Shown here: in pieces, positions 35,047-45,308 of the stretch
How positions within the stretch are numbered: the stretch's first letter is position 1
Layout of the letters: each line of letters begins with the position of its first letter
NCBI GenBank assembly: GCA_948567375.1
Contig: OX419758.1
Location: 13,645,001-13,709,000 of the forward strand
Reading direction: 5' to 3'
From: Lunularia cruciata
Lineage: Eukaryota > Streptophyta > Marchantiopsida > Lunulariales > Lunulariaceae
DNA length: 64,000 nt
Position numbers and translations under genes: made by a program
Notes under the pieces: generated by a model
Seen by the model: the letters and a program-made list of their open reading frames with translations, nothing else
Told to the model about the DNA's origin: nothing
Databases searched by the model: none

Positions 35047-37100
35047 ACAACACCATCATATCCTTCCAACTCAAGGACTTCAGATGGCAAAACCTCACGC
35101 ACTCTCAAGATAGTGCAGCCTATCAAAACATCAAGCATTGTTGGTGCCATCTGATATAGATATATATAGTCACAGGATGAAAGTGACGGATCAAGGATCT
35201 TTAACCTCCTCCTCAAACAATAGCATAACATAAGGTATCCTTATGTTGATCAATCACCAAGTTCTCAAAGCCATCGGCCTCACTCTCTAAAAGTTCTTTG
35301 CCGTTGAGGACATGCGCTCACCCATACATCTAGATCATCCAAGTCCAAGACTACAGTAGCATCTTGATGAATGGCTTCAGGTAAATTTGGATCTTGTCCA
35401 TAGAGTAGGAAGTAAGGAGAGAAGGATGCTAAGGAAGATTGCCGGCTAAACCGATAGCCCATGGCCAACCAAGGTAACTAGAGATCCCAATCTCCCAAGT
35501 GGCCTCTTTGCAAACCATACTTTTGCAATCCTCTCTTCACCATCTGGACCACTCTCTTTGTTATTTCATCTGCCTCAGGATGATCTTGGAAGGTAGTACA
35601 ATGATCAATCAAAGCCTTGTCACACAAGACCTAAAACTCCCCTAAGAACTTTGTACCCTGATTAGTCAAAACCTTAGTTGGTGCACCAAAATGACTAAGA
35701 ACCCAATCTAGGAACAAATAAGTTGTCCCTTCATTGGACTTGTCAGGAAGTGCCACCTATTCAATTCACTTGGAGAAGTGCTCCACCATCACCAAAGCAT
35801 ATCAATGATATCTCACAATCAACGGTAAAGGTCTTGCAAAGTCCAAACTCCAATAGTAATCCAATCCCATGATAGGTAATGGGTGTAACTATGGCATAGG
35901 AGCATTAAATGATGCTCTAACTTGGTCACAAACCACATATCTATCAACAAACTGTTGTACCTTGATCTTCATACCGCACCACCAATAGTGACTCTAGAGT
36001 AAGCTATATTTATGCTTTACTCCAAAATATCCTAGCTCTTCATGAGCATGATGGACCAACTATGGTCTTTGAGATAGAAGTGGTACTACTTGCACTCTAC
36101 CATCCTTCCATACCCAAAAAAAATCTCTGCCCCACAATCTGAACCGCATGGCTTGCTGAAGGACACAACCTCTCTCCTTGGCCTGTAACACCCATTTGTG
36201 CATGTGTGTGGTATTGTGATATTTAGCTTGGTATTACAAGTACTTAAGAGATATTATTTATATAGAGATAAAAGATGGTTCTATATTAGTCATGGTTAGC
36301 TAAAGTTAGTCATAGCTAAGATAGAGGGGACCTTACTTTAGAGGAAGTAGAAAAGATGAGCACCACTATTTTGGATTCTAGTGTGTTGACTTGGTATTAT
36401 TCTTAGGTGTTTGGCTTTGAGGAAAGAGTTGAGAACTCTTGGGCCCGCAAGCCTTTTTGTTTTGGATTCTTCTTTAGTCCAAGGATAGCCCATGTGAAGG
36501 AATCCTTGACTTAGTGGTTGGATCAAGCTAAGACCACATGCTTAGGGGAATATGCCCATGTGAATAGATATTCTTTTCTACTTTTTGACTTTTCTTGACT
36601 TTTAGTCTAGTAACTTAAGTTACTACGGTAATTAGTAACTTTGGTACATAACTATTTAACAAGTATATAAACAAGGGGTAATGAGGTACTCATCATCCTT
36701 TCATTTGCAACTATCTCTCTCTCATTGAGTTCTCTAGTGAGCAATGTCTTGAGTCTTGGAGTGTTAGCCATGGAGGAGTATGATGGAGTTCGGGTTCCTT
36801 GCCTTCTTAGTCCATGGTGCACTACCACAATAGCCATCAGAGGTTCATCTTGAGTGAGAGACATGTCGGCTCACAGGCCCCAATTGTGCCACCCACAACA
36901 CGAGTGCAAAGATAGTCCATCACTAAGACATCATCAAAAATGTCTCGCTGAACTGTACCAATATCTTCACTATCTAGATCTATGACCTCAATAACTCCTC
37001 CTATATGCATAGAGAGAGCTACCATCAAAGCCTCAAAAAATATAGACAAAAAGGCCAATGAATGCCAGCTTGGCATCATCTCCTCATATATCTAACCATG
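35047..37100 (-). pseudogene. Integrase of E2 (interrupted by LTR C)
   Basis: Minus-strand reading from about 36880 leftward, omitting 36185-36875, gives remnants of the N-terminal H-C-C zinc site near 35960-36050, a catalytic-core LDYYWSLDFA block, then TNQGTKF, where the second catalytic Asp is Asn (codon 35661-35663), and the AMGYRFSRQSSLASFSPYFL block at 35410-35470 following the catalytic Glu region. Many stops. The C-terminal tail runs into the PHD finger. Confidence 0.75.
36185..36875 (+). mobile_element. Solo LTR C (TGTAACACCC family)
   Basis: A 691-bp LTR, TGTAACACCC to GGCTCACA, with perfect GGCC duplications at 36181-36184 and 36876-36879. It lies inside the E2 integrase, on the opposite strand. 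TATA-like TATATAAACA near 36664. Confidence 0.92.
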
Positions 37101-37121
37101 CAAACATGCTCCGGTCTGATC

Positions 37122-37540
37122 CTATTGGTTGGGACATGGGTTTCTACTCAATCCATCTGCATCATGGTTCACCACTCCAAGTCTATGAACAACTATGAAA
37201 TCATATTCATGTAAAATCAAAGCCCATTGTGCAAGCTTTCTTGAAAGCTTGTCGGACTCCATCAACCACTTCAGTGGCTGATGATAAGTGATGAGCATGA
37301 AGGGGTTACCAAATAGGTAACATCGGAAATGTGCTACTACCCAAATTGCTACCAAGCACTCTCCCTCATATACTTTGCCTCCGCTGAATTGTTGGAGCAA
37401 CTAGCATAGGCCACCACAAACTCCTTCTCCTCATCATCATGTTGGGTGAGCACTGCTCCAAGCTCCAACATACTCCAATCAGTGTGAACCTGAAATGGTT
37501 GTCCTCTGATTGGCCTCCTCAAAATAGGAGTAGATATCAA
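37122..37540 (-). pseudogene. RNase H domain of E2
   Basis: Two overlapping minus-strand frames (37349-37540 and 37122-37400) read RGQPFQVHTDWS, with the first catalytic Asp, then YASCSNN, YEGECLVAIWVVAHFRCYLFG with the catalytic Glu, and ITYHQPLKWLM with the usual Asp replaced by Tyr, ending in HDADGLSR. Frameshifted once near 37390. Confidence 0.85.
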
Positions 37541-37544
37541 CCTC

Positions 37545-38420
37545 TCCTTGATCTACAAAAGCTCTCTCCTACTCATCTCCCCAACACCACCCCTATGTAA
37601 GCTTGGTCAGCTTTGTCAAGGCCTTGGCAATGGCACTAAATCCTCTAACATAGTGGCAATAGAAGTTTGCCAACCCAAGGAATGCTCGCACTCTGCTCAT
37701 ATCCGTAGGTCAAGGAATGCGTGCAATAGCCTCCACCTTGGTTTGTTGAACACCAAGTCCTCCAGGGTAGATAGTGTGACCCAAATACTCAACCTGCTCG
37801 TGGAAGAACCTACACTTCCCAAGATGTAATTTGAGTCCATGAGATCTCAACCTCTCAAATACCTCCAATAGTTGTCTCTCATGCTCCTCCATAGTAGTGC
37901 TATAGACCAAAATGCCATCAATGTAGTACCAAGCAAAATCCAATCCATCTAGTATCCTATCCATGACCCTCTTAAACTCAGCAAGAGCGTTCTTTAACCC
38001 AAATGGTAAGAATCTCCATTGATTTAACACATCCTTGTTGTACAGATCAATAGCTCAAGATGCTACCTTGGACTTATCTTTCTCTCCAATTGGCAACTAA
38101 TGATATCCTGATCAAAGATCTAAAGTACTAAAGACCTTTGCAAGCCCAATTGCATCAAAGATCTCCTTTGGTGTAGGCATGGCATACCAATCAGCCCTAG
38201 TCTATTGGTTGATAGGATGGTAATCCCACACATCCGGTATTTGTGTAATTGTTATGCATATCTTTCTTGGCTGGCATCATTGTCACTGATGCATACTCTC
38301 CATGTAAAATTTCCACCAAACCAGCCTCAAAAAAGTGATTACTCTAGCTCTGATTCAATGTCCTCTCCATGTCACTATATTAATAAGGACATCAAAAAAT
38401 TGGTACATCACTAGTCAGCT
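37545..38420 (-). pseudogene. Reverse transcriptase of E2
   Basis: Frame 37710-38030 reads WRFLPFGLKNALAEFKRVMD, then YYIDGILVYS, where the second Asp of the YIDD catalytic pair is Gly (codons 37914-37919), then the GLKLHLGKCRFF and VEYLGH blocks. The finger part lies at about 38100-38330 in other frames. The YIDG change alone would abolish polymerisation; E1 retains YIDD. Confidence 0.88.
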
Positions 38421-38919
38421 CAATCCAAATACTAGGTCCTTTTAAAGGACTCAAGTCCTTCATATTGAAGGCAAAACAACTTGTGTAGCTCCTCAAGAAC
38501 CTCCAAACTCTTTATCTTTCTCCTCTTGTGAGCTTGGGTCCAAGATCTGGCTCCCAAGTATCCTTTGTAATTGTTGTAGGAGTAGAAGATGTACTAATTG
38601 GCTGCTACACTGGGCCCTTGGGAGCATAAGTGTCATGCTCCGGACCACTAGAGGTCCCAACCTTTGTGAAAAACTCCCTACACTATGGTTGCAAGCTCCA
38701 CATGTCCACTAGTAGCATCTCAAGTAGACCAAGGGTGTAATCCAAGTAGCCCATGCTCACCTAGATGGACTCCAAGTAGACCACTCTCCCTTGTAACTAT
38801 TGGTTGTATCCCAAGAATACCATGTCCACTCAGTCCATTGCCCAAAGCATATGCTTGAATCATCTTGATAGGCACAATGCTCACAAGTGTTTGAGCGGTG
38901 ATCCCTATCAAGAGCATCC

Positions 38920-39945
38920 TACACTGTTCTATGAAGCCAAGGCTCATAATCCATGTCAAATAGTTCATGTCCATAGCTTGACCTATTGACGCCTAGATGC
39001 TTTTGACATTGTTGGAATAGTGGTAATATCGGTGCAAGAATCCATAGACCGCTCTCTCTCATCAACGTTGTGCTCCACCAACTGTTATAATTGGGAGTCC
39101 CAAACAAGTCCATGTCCTCCCTCTCAAAAAGCATGAGAGCCTAGGAAACTCACAAGTGTGGGCAAAGCAACTTTGGTTTGTCCAACTAGGTTGACCTATC
39201 AACCACTACAATTGTTTGAGACTGAAGTCCAACATCCAAGATGTCATCAACAAGGATGTGGTCTAATTGTTGCATCCCATCATATGCATGTTGTAGAACC
39301 TCTTTGGGTAAGAGGTTTGTCCACCAAAGATGAAGATGATGAGCTCATGATCCCACTTTGACTACATCTAACAATATAGTAGGTCCCATCCAAGAATGGA
39401 CTTGATGTGTACTTGCCACCACTCTAGTGCAAGAATCATCCATCAAAGGAACGTTCTCCAAGAGGTAAGTTGGAGAAATGGACTGATGGACCTAGAGATG
39501 TTGAAGTATGCCTAACATCTCCCAAAACACACCAGAATAAGCATCTTGAGGACCCAAACCTTGGCCAACACGTGTACGTCTCTAACATGGCCATCCAAAA
39601 ATCACCAAATGAATAGTCCCATGTTGCTCCAGATCATGCGTCCCCAAAAAAGAAATTTTTGCTAGTATGGCCTTTTGGTAACTCCTTATTGCTAACATTC
39701 ATAATAACTCAAGATATCGATAGGCCAAGTGTGCCACATGATGTAGAAAGACTCACCTAGAAGTCTCATCTCTCTCCACATACAAGTACCTTTGTACTTG
39801 TATACCCGCTTGTAGTACCGCAATTAGTCAAGTACTAATCCCACCAAGAAACTCCAATAGACATACTCCCTCTATTGGATACTATTAAGCAATGAGTGTG
39901 GTATCCAGAGGTATCAAGGTAATCAACTCTGGAGGCTCATCCTCA
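38920..39945 (-). pseudogene. C5 cytosine DNA methyltransferase domain in E2
   Basis: Between protease and RT the minus strand reads, with scattered stops: motif I at 39841-39870 (CLLEFLGGIST, SAM-binding), YLYVERDET (acidic motif II/III region), HLVIFGWPC with the catalytic Pro-Cys at 39585-39590 (motif IV), YLLENVPLM with Glu-Asn-Val at 39450-39458 (motif VI), LHLWWTNLLP at 39309-39345 (motif VIII region), and GQAMDMNYLTW near 38945-38980 (motif X). The order is canonical and the length about 340 codons, as in DNMT1/DNMT3/bacterial enzymes; plant DRM is permuted. Stops replace several residues, including the codon after Pro-Cys (TAG for probable CAG). The equivalent block in E1 shows it is a family component. 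Confidence 0.85.
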
Positions 39946-40399
39946 CACTTATCTCCTGGTGGTACAAAGGCTCCACTCCAAGCCTACTGCACCAACCAAT
40001 TTGCATGATGTTGCAATGCCTCCTCTGAACTCCACAATGGAACATCCAAGGCAGAAAGAACAATCCCACTTGTACTCCAAATCCGAGTGATCTCCTTTGG
40101 TACTAGAGTATTCTCTACATGGGTGTTCCACTCCAATAAATCACCAAGCAAAGTAATTGCACCACTAAAAGCTAAAATTGATGTTGCCATGGTCCCGGAC
40201 TATAGTGAGCCAAGACTACCACTACTTAAGCATACTAGTAAGCGATATACTTGTCTCTCACTTAATTGCCAACCTGATCTATAGGAGGATGTCTCCTCCC
40301 AATAATCGATACTAAAATCCATAGGGTATAACACTACTCCCCCAACTAGCACATCATATGACTCAGCTATTGTCACAATAACCTGAGCTCTCACCACCA

Positions 40400-40760
40400 A
40401 GCTATGAATTAGATGACCAAGCCAAACCTAGACAACAAGCTCCTCATGTGTGATGTACTATGTCAAACCGACCCCTAGAGATGTCTAGATCTAAAATAGA
40501 CACCTCTCCATATCGGTCTTCCTTAACTCCAAACCAACTACTACAGCCTTCCCCAACATAAAGGGTTGCGCACCAGAGTCTAATAAGACTTTTGTGGTGT
40601 ATAGACCTTCCCTGAAGGTCCCACCAAATGGAAAATCCCCCTCTTTTTATCCAATATGAAAACACCATGTTTGAACCATGCTCATACCTAGTGTTGTCAT
40701 ATTGGAAGGCCGGTTTAGCTTGTAACTCCTCCAATCTAGCCATGCTGCCTGCCACAAACC
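40400..40760 (-). pseudogene. Retropepsin-like aspartic protease of E2
   Basis: The minus strand reads KVLLDSGAQP with Asp-Ser-Gly at 40572-40580, the active-site loop of Ty3/gypsy proteases. Flanking sequence is frameshifted. From here to the first RT motif is about 2.3 kb, far more than the usual gap, and the methyltransferase fills it. Confidence 0.8.
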
Positions 40761-40799
40761 ACTGGTTGTTGAGTGAATCCCATGCTCCTCAACCAAGTC

Positions 40800-42750
40800 A
40801 ACTCTACTATCAACCACCTCTGCTCTAGTAGTAGGGACCAAATCATCCCTACTCTCACAAAGTGTGGCAGCCAACCAAAACACTAGGGTTGGGTCAACTC
40901 CTAATGTACACATATCATTGGTTGGAAATAAAGGATAGCGCATAATCAGTTGAGCTGCCCCCAACATTGTGCTAGACTCAATCTATGTAGTAGCAGGTGG
41001 CTGACTAGTAGGTAGTCCATCATGCACCCCATCACCACCTACCACATCTACACTAGGATGTCTAGGAGCCATAGATGATGTCTATAGGGCCTCAGAGAGC
41101 ATGAAAGACTGGGAAGTCTGACCCGTCTCTCAACCTCTCCTGTTTGTGGGTCCAACTCCATTGATACTTCCCTATGCTCTAGAGCATGTATTGCACTCCT
41201 TGACACTACAAAAGAGGCCTCTAACTGTGCTGCTCTGCACATGAAATCCAAGGTGTCTCTATCACCAACATATGAGGTGGAAGCCACAGCATCCAAATTT
41301 GATCTCCTCTAAGCAATGGCCATACTAGCCAATCTTTGCTCCAACTGCTCAATGAAAGTAGTCATGGTTGTATCAGAAGTATGGGCAGTTCCTACACCTC
41401 TATTAGGTGTGGATCCTCTACAACCACCTCTAGCACCTCGTCCTCCATGACTTGGAGCTCCTCTACCACATGCCATAGCAGCCCTACCACTCCATAACTC
41501 TAGGTGTAGGTCAAAGCACCTGTCACTAGTGTGACCAAATCTATGGCAATGCTCACACTGCCTCTATGTTGGTTGTATACACCAGAGGTATCAAGTCCGC
41601 TGCTCTAAGGGCACTCTCTCCTATAGTGAGGTCCACCACAAGTCCAACAAGCAACACCACCACTCATTGGTTGCTACTGACCCAAAAATGAAGGTAAGGG
41701 TCTAGCTCCACACTAGGCACTCCACTTGCTTCATAGGATCTAGGTGTCCACCTTGTCCTAAAAAACCAATTGGGTGTGGTGCACTCTATTGCACTCTAGA
41801 AGAAGTCACAATTGTGGATGAGGTCTCTCTACCAAATCTAGATGTCACTACTCTCTCCTCCACCATGTTGAGCTAAATATGCTTAGCCAAACCAAAGATC
41901 ATTGCCAAAATGTGCGAAGTAGCCTGTAACAATGTAGCATCGCAACTCCTTGTCCAATATCCCATACCAAAATTGGATTGCTTGGGCCTTAGTAACTCCT
42001 TGAGTAAAACTGATTAGCCATCTCATGTGAGTGTATGCCTTGCATAGGCTCTCTCCAGGCTTCCATTGGAACTCCTGCAAGCTCCTTAGCTTGTCAATCC
42101 GTACTCCTTGGCAATTCTGCCTCAAACATTAGAAGAACTCTACCATGGGGTTAAATCCCAATACTACATCACCTCTTGTAACGGTACCTCCACTTGTAGT
42201 AGCACTTTCTTTAGCTAGTGCACCTCCACTAGCTCCACCAACGTTACTTGAGCTAGAACTTGTGGGTACTATTGATCTACCCTTGGCAACCGAGCCTGAA
42301 TTGATGGAGGCATAGTTTGGAGACCAATATTGTCTCTATAACTCAATCTCTTCCAAGTAACTCTCCTGAACTCATGGTAGTCATCCATCAGCGGACCCTC
42401 CAAATGCTAAAAACAAGCCTTTCTATGCCATGATGGGTGTGAACAAAGTCGGGTTTTGCATCTACTGCAGATCACACCAACTATCAAACTCTTGGAAGAA
42501 GTTATCCAACTCAATGGTACCCTCTATACTAGAGTAACGCCAAGGGCCTTTGGAGGACCCATAAATCTCATCCATGTCCCACAACAATGGTGCAGACATA
42601 CCAAGTGCACTCTCAACTAGATCAGCTCATGTGTCAAACTCCAACTCAAAGTCAATCTCCTCCTCACTAGGACTTGAGATACCGGCTAATATTGAGCACC
42701 ACTCCAAGTAAACCTACTACGTACTATAGGGCTATCTCCTCTAGAATCCC
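40800..42750 (-). pseudogene. Gag of E2
   Basis: Frame 41883-42125 reads a capsid-type segment (LRSLQEFQWKPGESL and following) typical of retrotransposon gag. At 41516-41557 the minus strand reads CEHCHRFGHTSDRC, a perfect CCHC zinc knuckle (C-x2-C-x4-H-x4-C). A second knuckle-like block near 41612-41655 appears frameshifted. The N-terminal end contains the 16-bp tandem repeat at 42805-42900. The start codon cannot be fixed. Confidence 0.75.
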
Positions 42751-42804
42751 CAAAGAACTCTGTCGTGATAAAGTAACCACAACACGCAAACCGCAAGTAC
42801 TCCA

Positions 42805-42900
42805 CCAAGTCCCAAAGCCACCAAGTCCCAATGCCTCCAAGTCCCAATGCCACCAAGTCCCAATGCCTCCAAGTCCCAACACCTCCAAGTGCCAACACCA
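42805..42900. repeat. Six tandem 16-bp units near the gag start of E2
   Basis: Six head-to-tail copies of CCAAGTCCCAATGCCA with few changes. The unit is not a multiple of three, so the expansion shifts frame and must have been fixed after coding function was lost or lie outside the coding sequence. E1 has no such array at the equivalent place. Confidence 0.85.
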
Positions 42901-43366
42901 CCAACTAAATGTCACCGATTAATGTAGTTCTAACTATAACAACTACACTAGAGGAAAAAGCAACCTATAACCTATCACCACAACACATATTCTCACCGTC
43001 TATAGGTCATAACTTCCTACCTCACCAAAGAGAAACAAAGATAGTCTGACTGATCATCACTCCAATCTCACTATCAAGAGCACACCAGAGCACCAGTGCT
43101 CAAAATTTAGAGCACCTCACACAAACGTGATACAAAAATAGGAAGTAGAGAATGGAGGGGGTCCAATCACAAGAAATCTAAATGAAAACACTTCATCTCA
43201 TAAAATAACATTGGACTGACTTTACCACCATTTGGCATTTGACATAATAGGAGTTCTTATCTATGTCCTAAGCTACCAAGATCACCAAGAATGGGATCAA
43301 ACTGCCTCTCCTAGCCAAAGCTACAAGTGTATAGATAACAATAGAATAGTCACTAGGACAACAAGT

Positions 43367-43436
43367 GAGGGTGGACAAGTTTGCTAGGGCACCAGTCTAG
43401 GAACCAAAGATCTAGGGGTCAAACCCTATTGCGCAC
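43367..43436 (+). repeat. tRNA-like (SINE-head-like) segment in E2
   Basis: TTTGCTAGGGCACCAGTCT resembles an A-box region and GGGGTCAAACCCT a B-box/T-arm. Shared with E1 at 16344-16415 in the same relative position, so it was in the common ancestor. Not a complete tRNA cloverleaf. Confidence 0.4.
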
Positions 43437-43884
43437 AATCTAGCAAGATAGGCAAATTTTTCCAAACAATGACCAAGATCTACTCTAAGCTACCTAGCTT
43501 CACGCCATCAGGCTGGCTTGCTGGCAGTTCATAGCCTCTAAACACCAAATGAGGCATTTCTTCTTGCCACTTTGAACCCTCTCCAACTTGAGTGAAACTC
43601 CTCCAAATCTGGCCAACAAGCAAAACTCCAACAAAAATGTGACATAAATCCCTAGAGTTGGTCGACCGCCAAATCCTCTGCTAACTCTTCACTTGACCCA
43701 AATTGAAAAAATGGATTTCTCTAAATCAAAAATTCATGAGGGTGGGTTCCCAACTCCACTTTCAATTTCACTTTCTAAGCCCAACTCGCACCAGATTGGT
43801 CTTGCTTTCACCTCCTGAGCTCAAATCACAACCACTACTCAAAAATTGCTTCTCTTTGGACCTTTGAAATTACCTTCAAAGATT

Positions 43885-44180
43885 TCAGGCATATTTTGGT
43901 TCCTACTCTATTAGTAGAAGTCCAATTTTGGTGATATATCTGTTTGATCTATGTAGTCCATCATGTGTAATATCCTTCCAGATGTTACCAAACCAATTCT
44001 CGCATTTAAATCATATGTCTAGCTATTGGTTCTAAGGTTTTCAAGTCTATTCTGGTTTCTGCTCTATTAATACTCTTTTGGTGATACTTCTATCTGATCT
44101 ATTTTGACCTTCATGTATAATATCATTCTAGATATTACCAAAACAAATTTTACATCTAGATCATATGGCAAGTTTTTGGT
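43885..44180. repeat. Dimeric about 150-bp module in the E2 leader
   Basis: Two diverged tandem copies (about 43885-44030 and 44035-44180), each with a CTATTA-TA-and-TTTTGGTGATA start and a CCAGATGTTACCAAA-like centre. Reverse complement of the dimer at 18481-18790. Confidence 0.55.
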
Positions 44181-44549
44181 ATTGCATGCACCTTATTTCC
44201 CCTTGACTTCACTTCTCTGATGTAATCAGTTTGTTTACACAACTCAACTCACACTCAATCAGATCAATACTTAATATGTCACTCTATAATTTGCTAACAA
44301 TTGGGTATTGATCACAGTCAAGCCACACCCACTCTAGCTAAGAGAATCCAAGTGATGTTCGTAGGCCTCTGTCCATCATAACCAGGAACTCGAAGGGTCA
44401 ACATCAAAGAAGTGAGCTCTGTGGAGTTGCACTTCAAAAGTATACCCCTGGACTCAAGCTAGGTCTCAAACCCTAACGGTCCCACTGATGGCACACCCAA
44501 CGGTGCAAATGGTGCAAAGTGACGGTGAGCTCTACCATGAAGTCAGTAC

Positions 44550-45181
44550 TGTAACACCCATTTGTGCATGTGTGTGGTATTATGATATTTAGCTTGGTAT
44601 TACAAGTACTTGAGAGATATTATTTATATGGAGATAAAGGATGGTTTAGAAGAAGTGAAAAAAATTAGCACCACTATTTTGGATTCTAGTGTGTTGACTT
44701 GGTATTATTCCTAGGTGCTTGGCTTGGAGGAAAGAGTTGAGAACTGTTGGGCCTGCAAGCCTTTTGTTTTGGATTCTTCTATAGTCCAAGGATAGCCCAT
44801 GTTGAGGAATCCTTGACTTAGTGGTTGGGTCAAGATAAGATCACATGCTAGTGGAATATGCCCATGTGAATGGATATTCCTTTATACTTTTTGACTTTAC
44901 TTGACTTTTAGCCTAGTAACTTGAGTTACTTTAGTAATTAGTAACTTTGGTGCGTAACTATTTCACAAGTATATAAACAAGGGGTGATGAGGTACTCATC
45001 ATCCTTTCATTTGCAACTATCTCTCTCTCATTGAGTTCTCTAGTGAGAAATGTCTTGAGTCTTGGAGTGTTAGCCTTGGAGGAGTATGATGGAGTTGGAG
45101 TTCCTTGCCTTTTAAGTCCATGGTGTGCTACCATAATAGCCATCACAGGTTCATCCTGAGAGAGAGACAGGCCGGCTCACA
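44550..45181 (+). mobile_element. Solo LTR D (TGTAACACCC family, internally deleted)
   Basis: A 632-bp LTR with about 60 bp missing near its 5' third relative to B and C. Perfect GTAC duplications at 44546-44549 and 45182-45185. It sits inside the E2 5' LTR; the corresponding empty site is readable in the E2 3' LTR near 34408-34418 (CAGTACCCCAA). Confidence 0.92.
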
Positions 45182-45308
45182 GTACCCCAAACAAAAAATC
45201 TGACCATCGGATAGTAGTCTACGAGTAATTGCTAAAATCCCTCTAACCACTATCATTGCAACTCTAGTGTTTGAGCAATCTAGATGCAATATTAGAAATG
45301 GCATGACA

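Larger units (their letters stand above)
33980..45308 (-). mobile_element. Element E2: Ty3/gypsy retrotransposon with methyltransferase and PHD finger
   Basis: Minus-strand order, right to left: 5' LTR and leader (about 42960-45308), gag, protease, C5 methyltransferase, RT, RNase H, integrase, PHD finger, 3' LTR. Solo LTR C (36185-36875) splits integrase and solo LTR D (44550-45181) splits the 5' LTR, so about 1.3 kb of the 11.3 kb is later insertion. All genes carry stops or frameshifts; RT has YIDG and integrase has Asp to Asn. E1 is a second copy and the solo LTR at 5719-6274 a third insertion of the family. Confidence 0.88.
42960..45308 (-). mobile_element. 5' leader and 5' LTR of E2
   Basis: LTR sequence runs from about 44222 to 45308, interrupted by LTR D; excluding D it is about 451 bp and lacks the terminal about 107 bp found in the 3' LTR. 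Between 42960 and 44220 lie the tRNA-like stretch (43367-43436) and the dimeric about 150-bp module (43885-44180). No coding frames. Confidence 0.6.

Noticed and set aside
42805-42900. CRISPR-like array
   Set aside because: The units are head-to-tail without unique spacers, in a plant genome.
42686-42904. Gly/Trp/Leu repeat protein on the minus strand
   Set aside because: It results from reading the 16-bp tandem array in successive frames.
43367-43436. A functional tRNA gene
   Set aside because: Box-like motifs are present but the arms do not form a full cloverleaf and the copy in E1 is further degraded.
44958-45146. About 61-codon minus-strand frame recurring in every TGTAACACCC LTR (26154, 32346, 36652, 44958)
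   Set aside because: The recurrence is explained by the LTR being repeated; the frame is antisense to the LTR promoter, short, and shows no coding signature.
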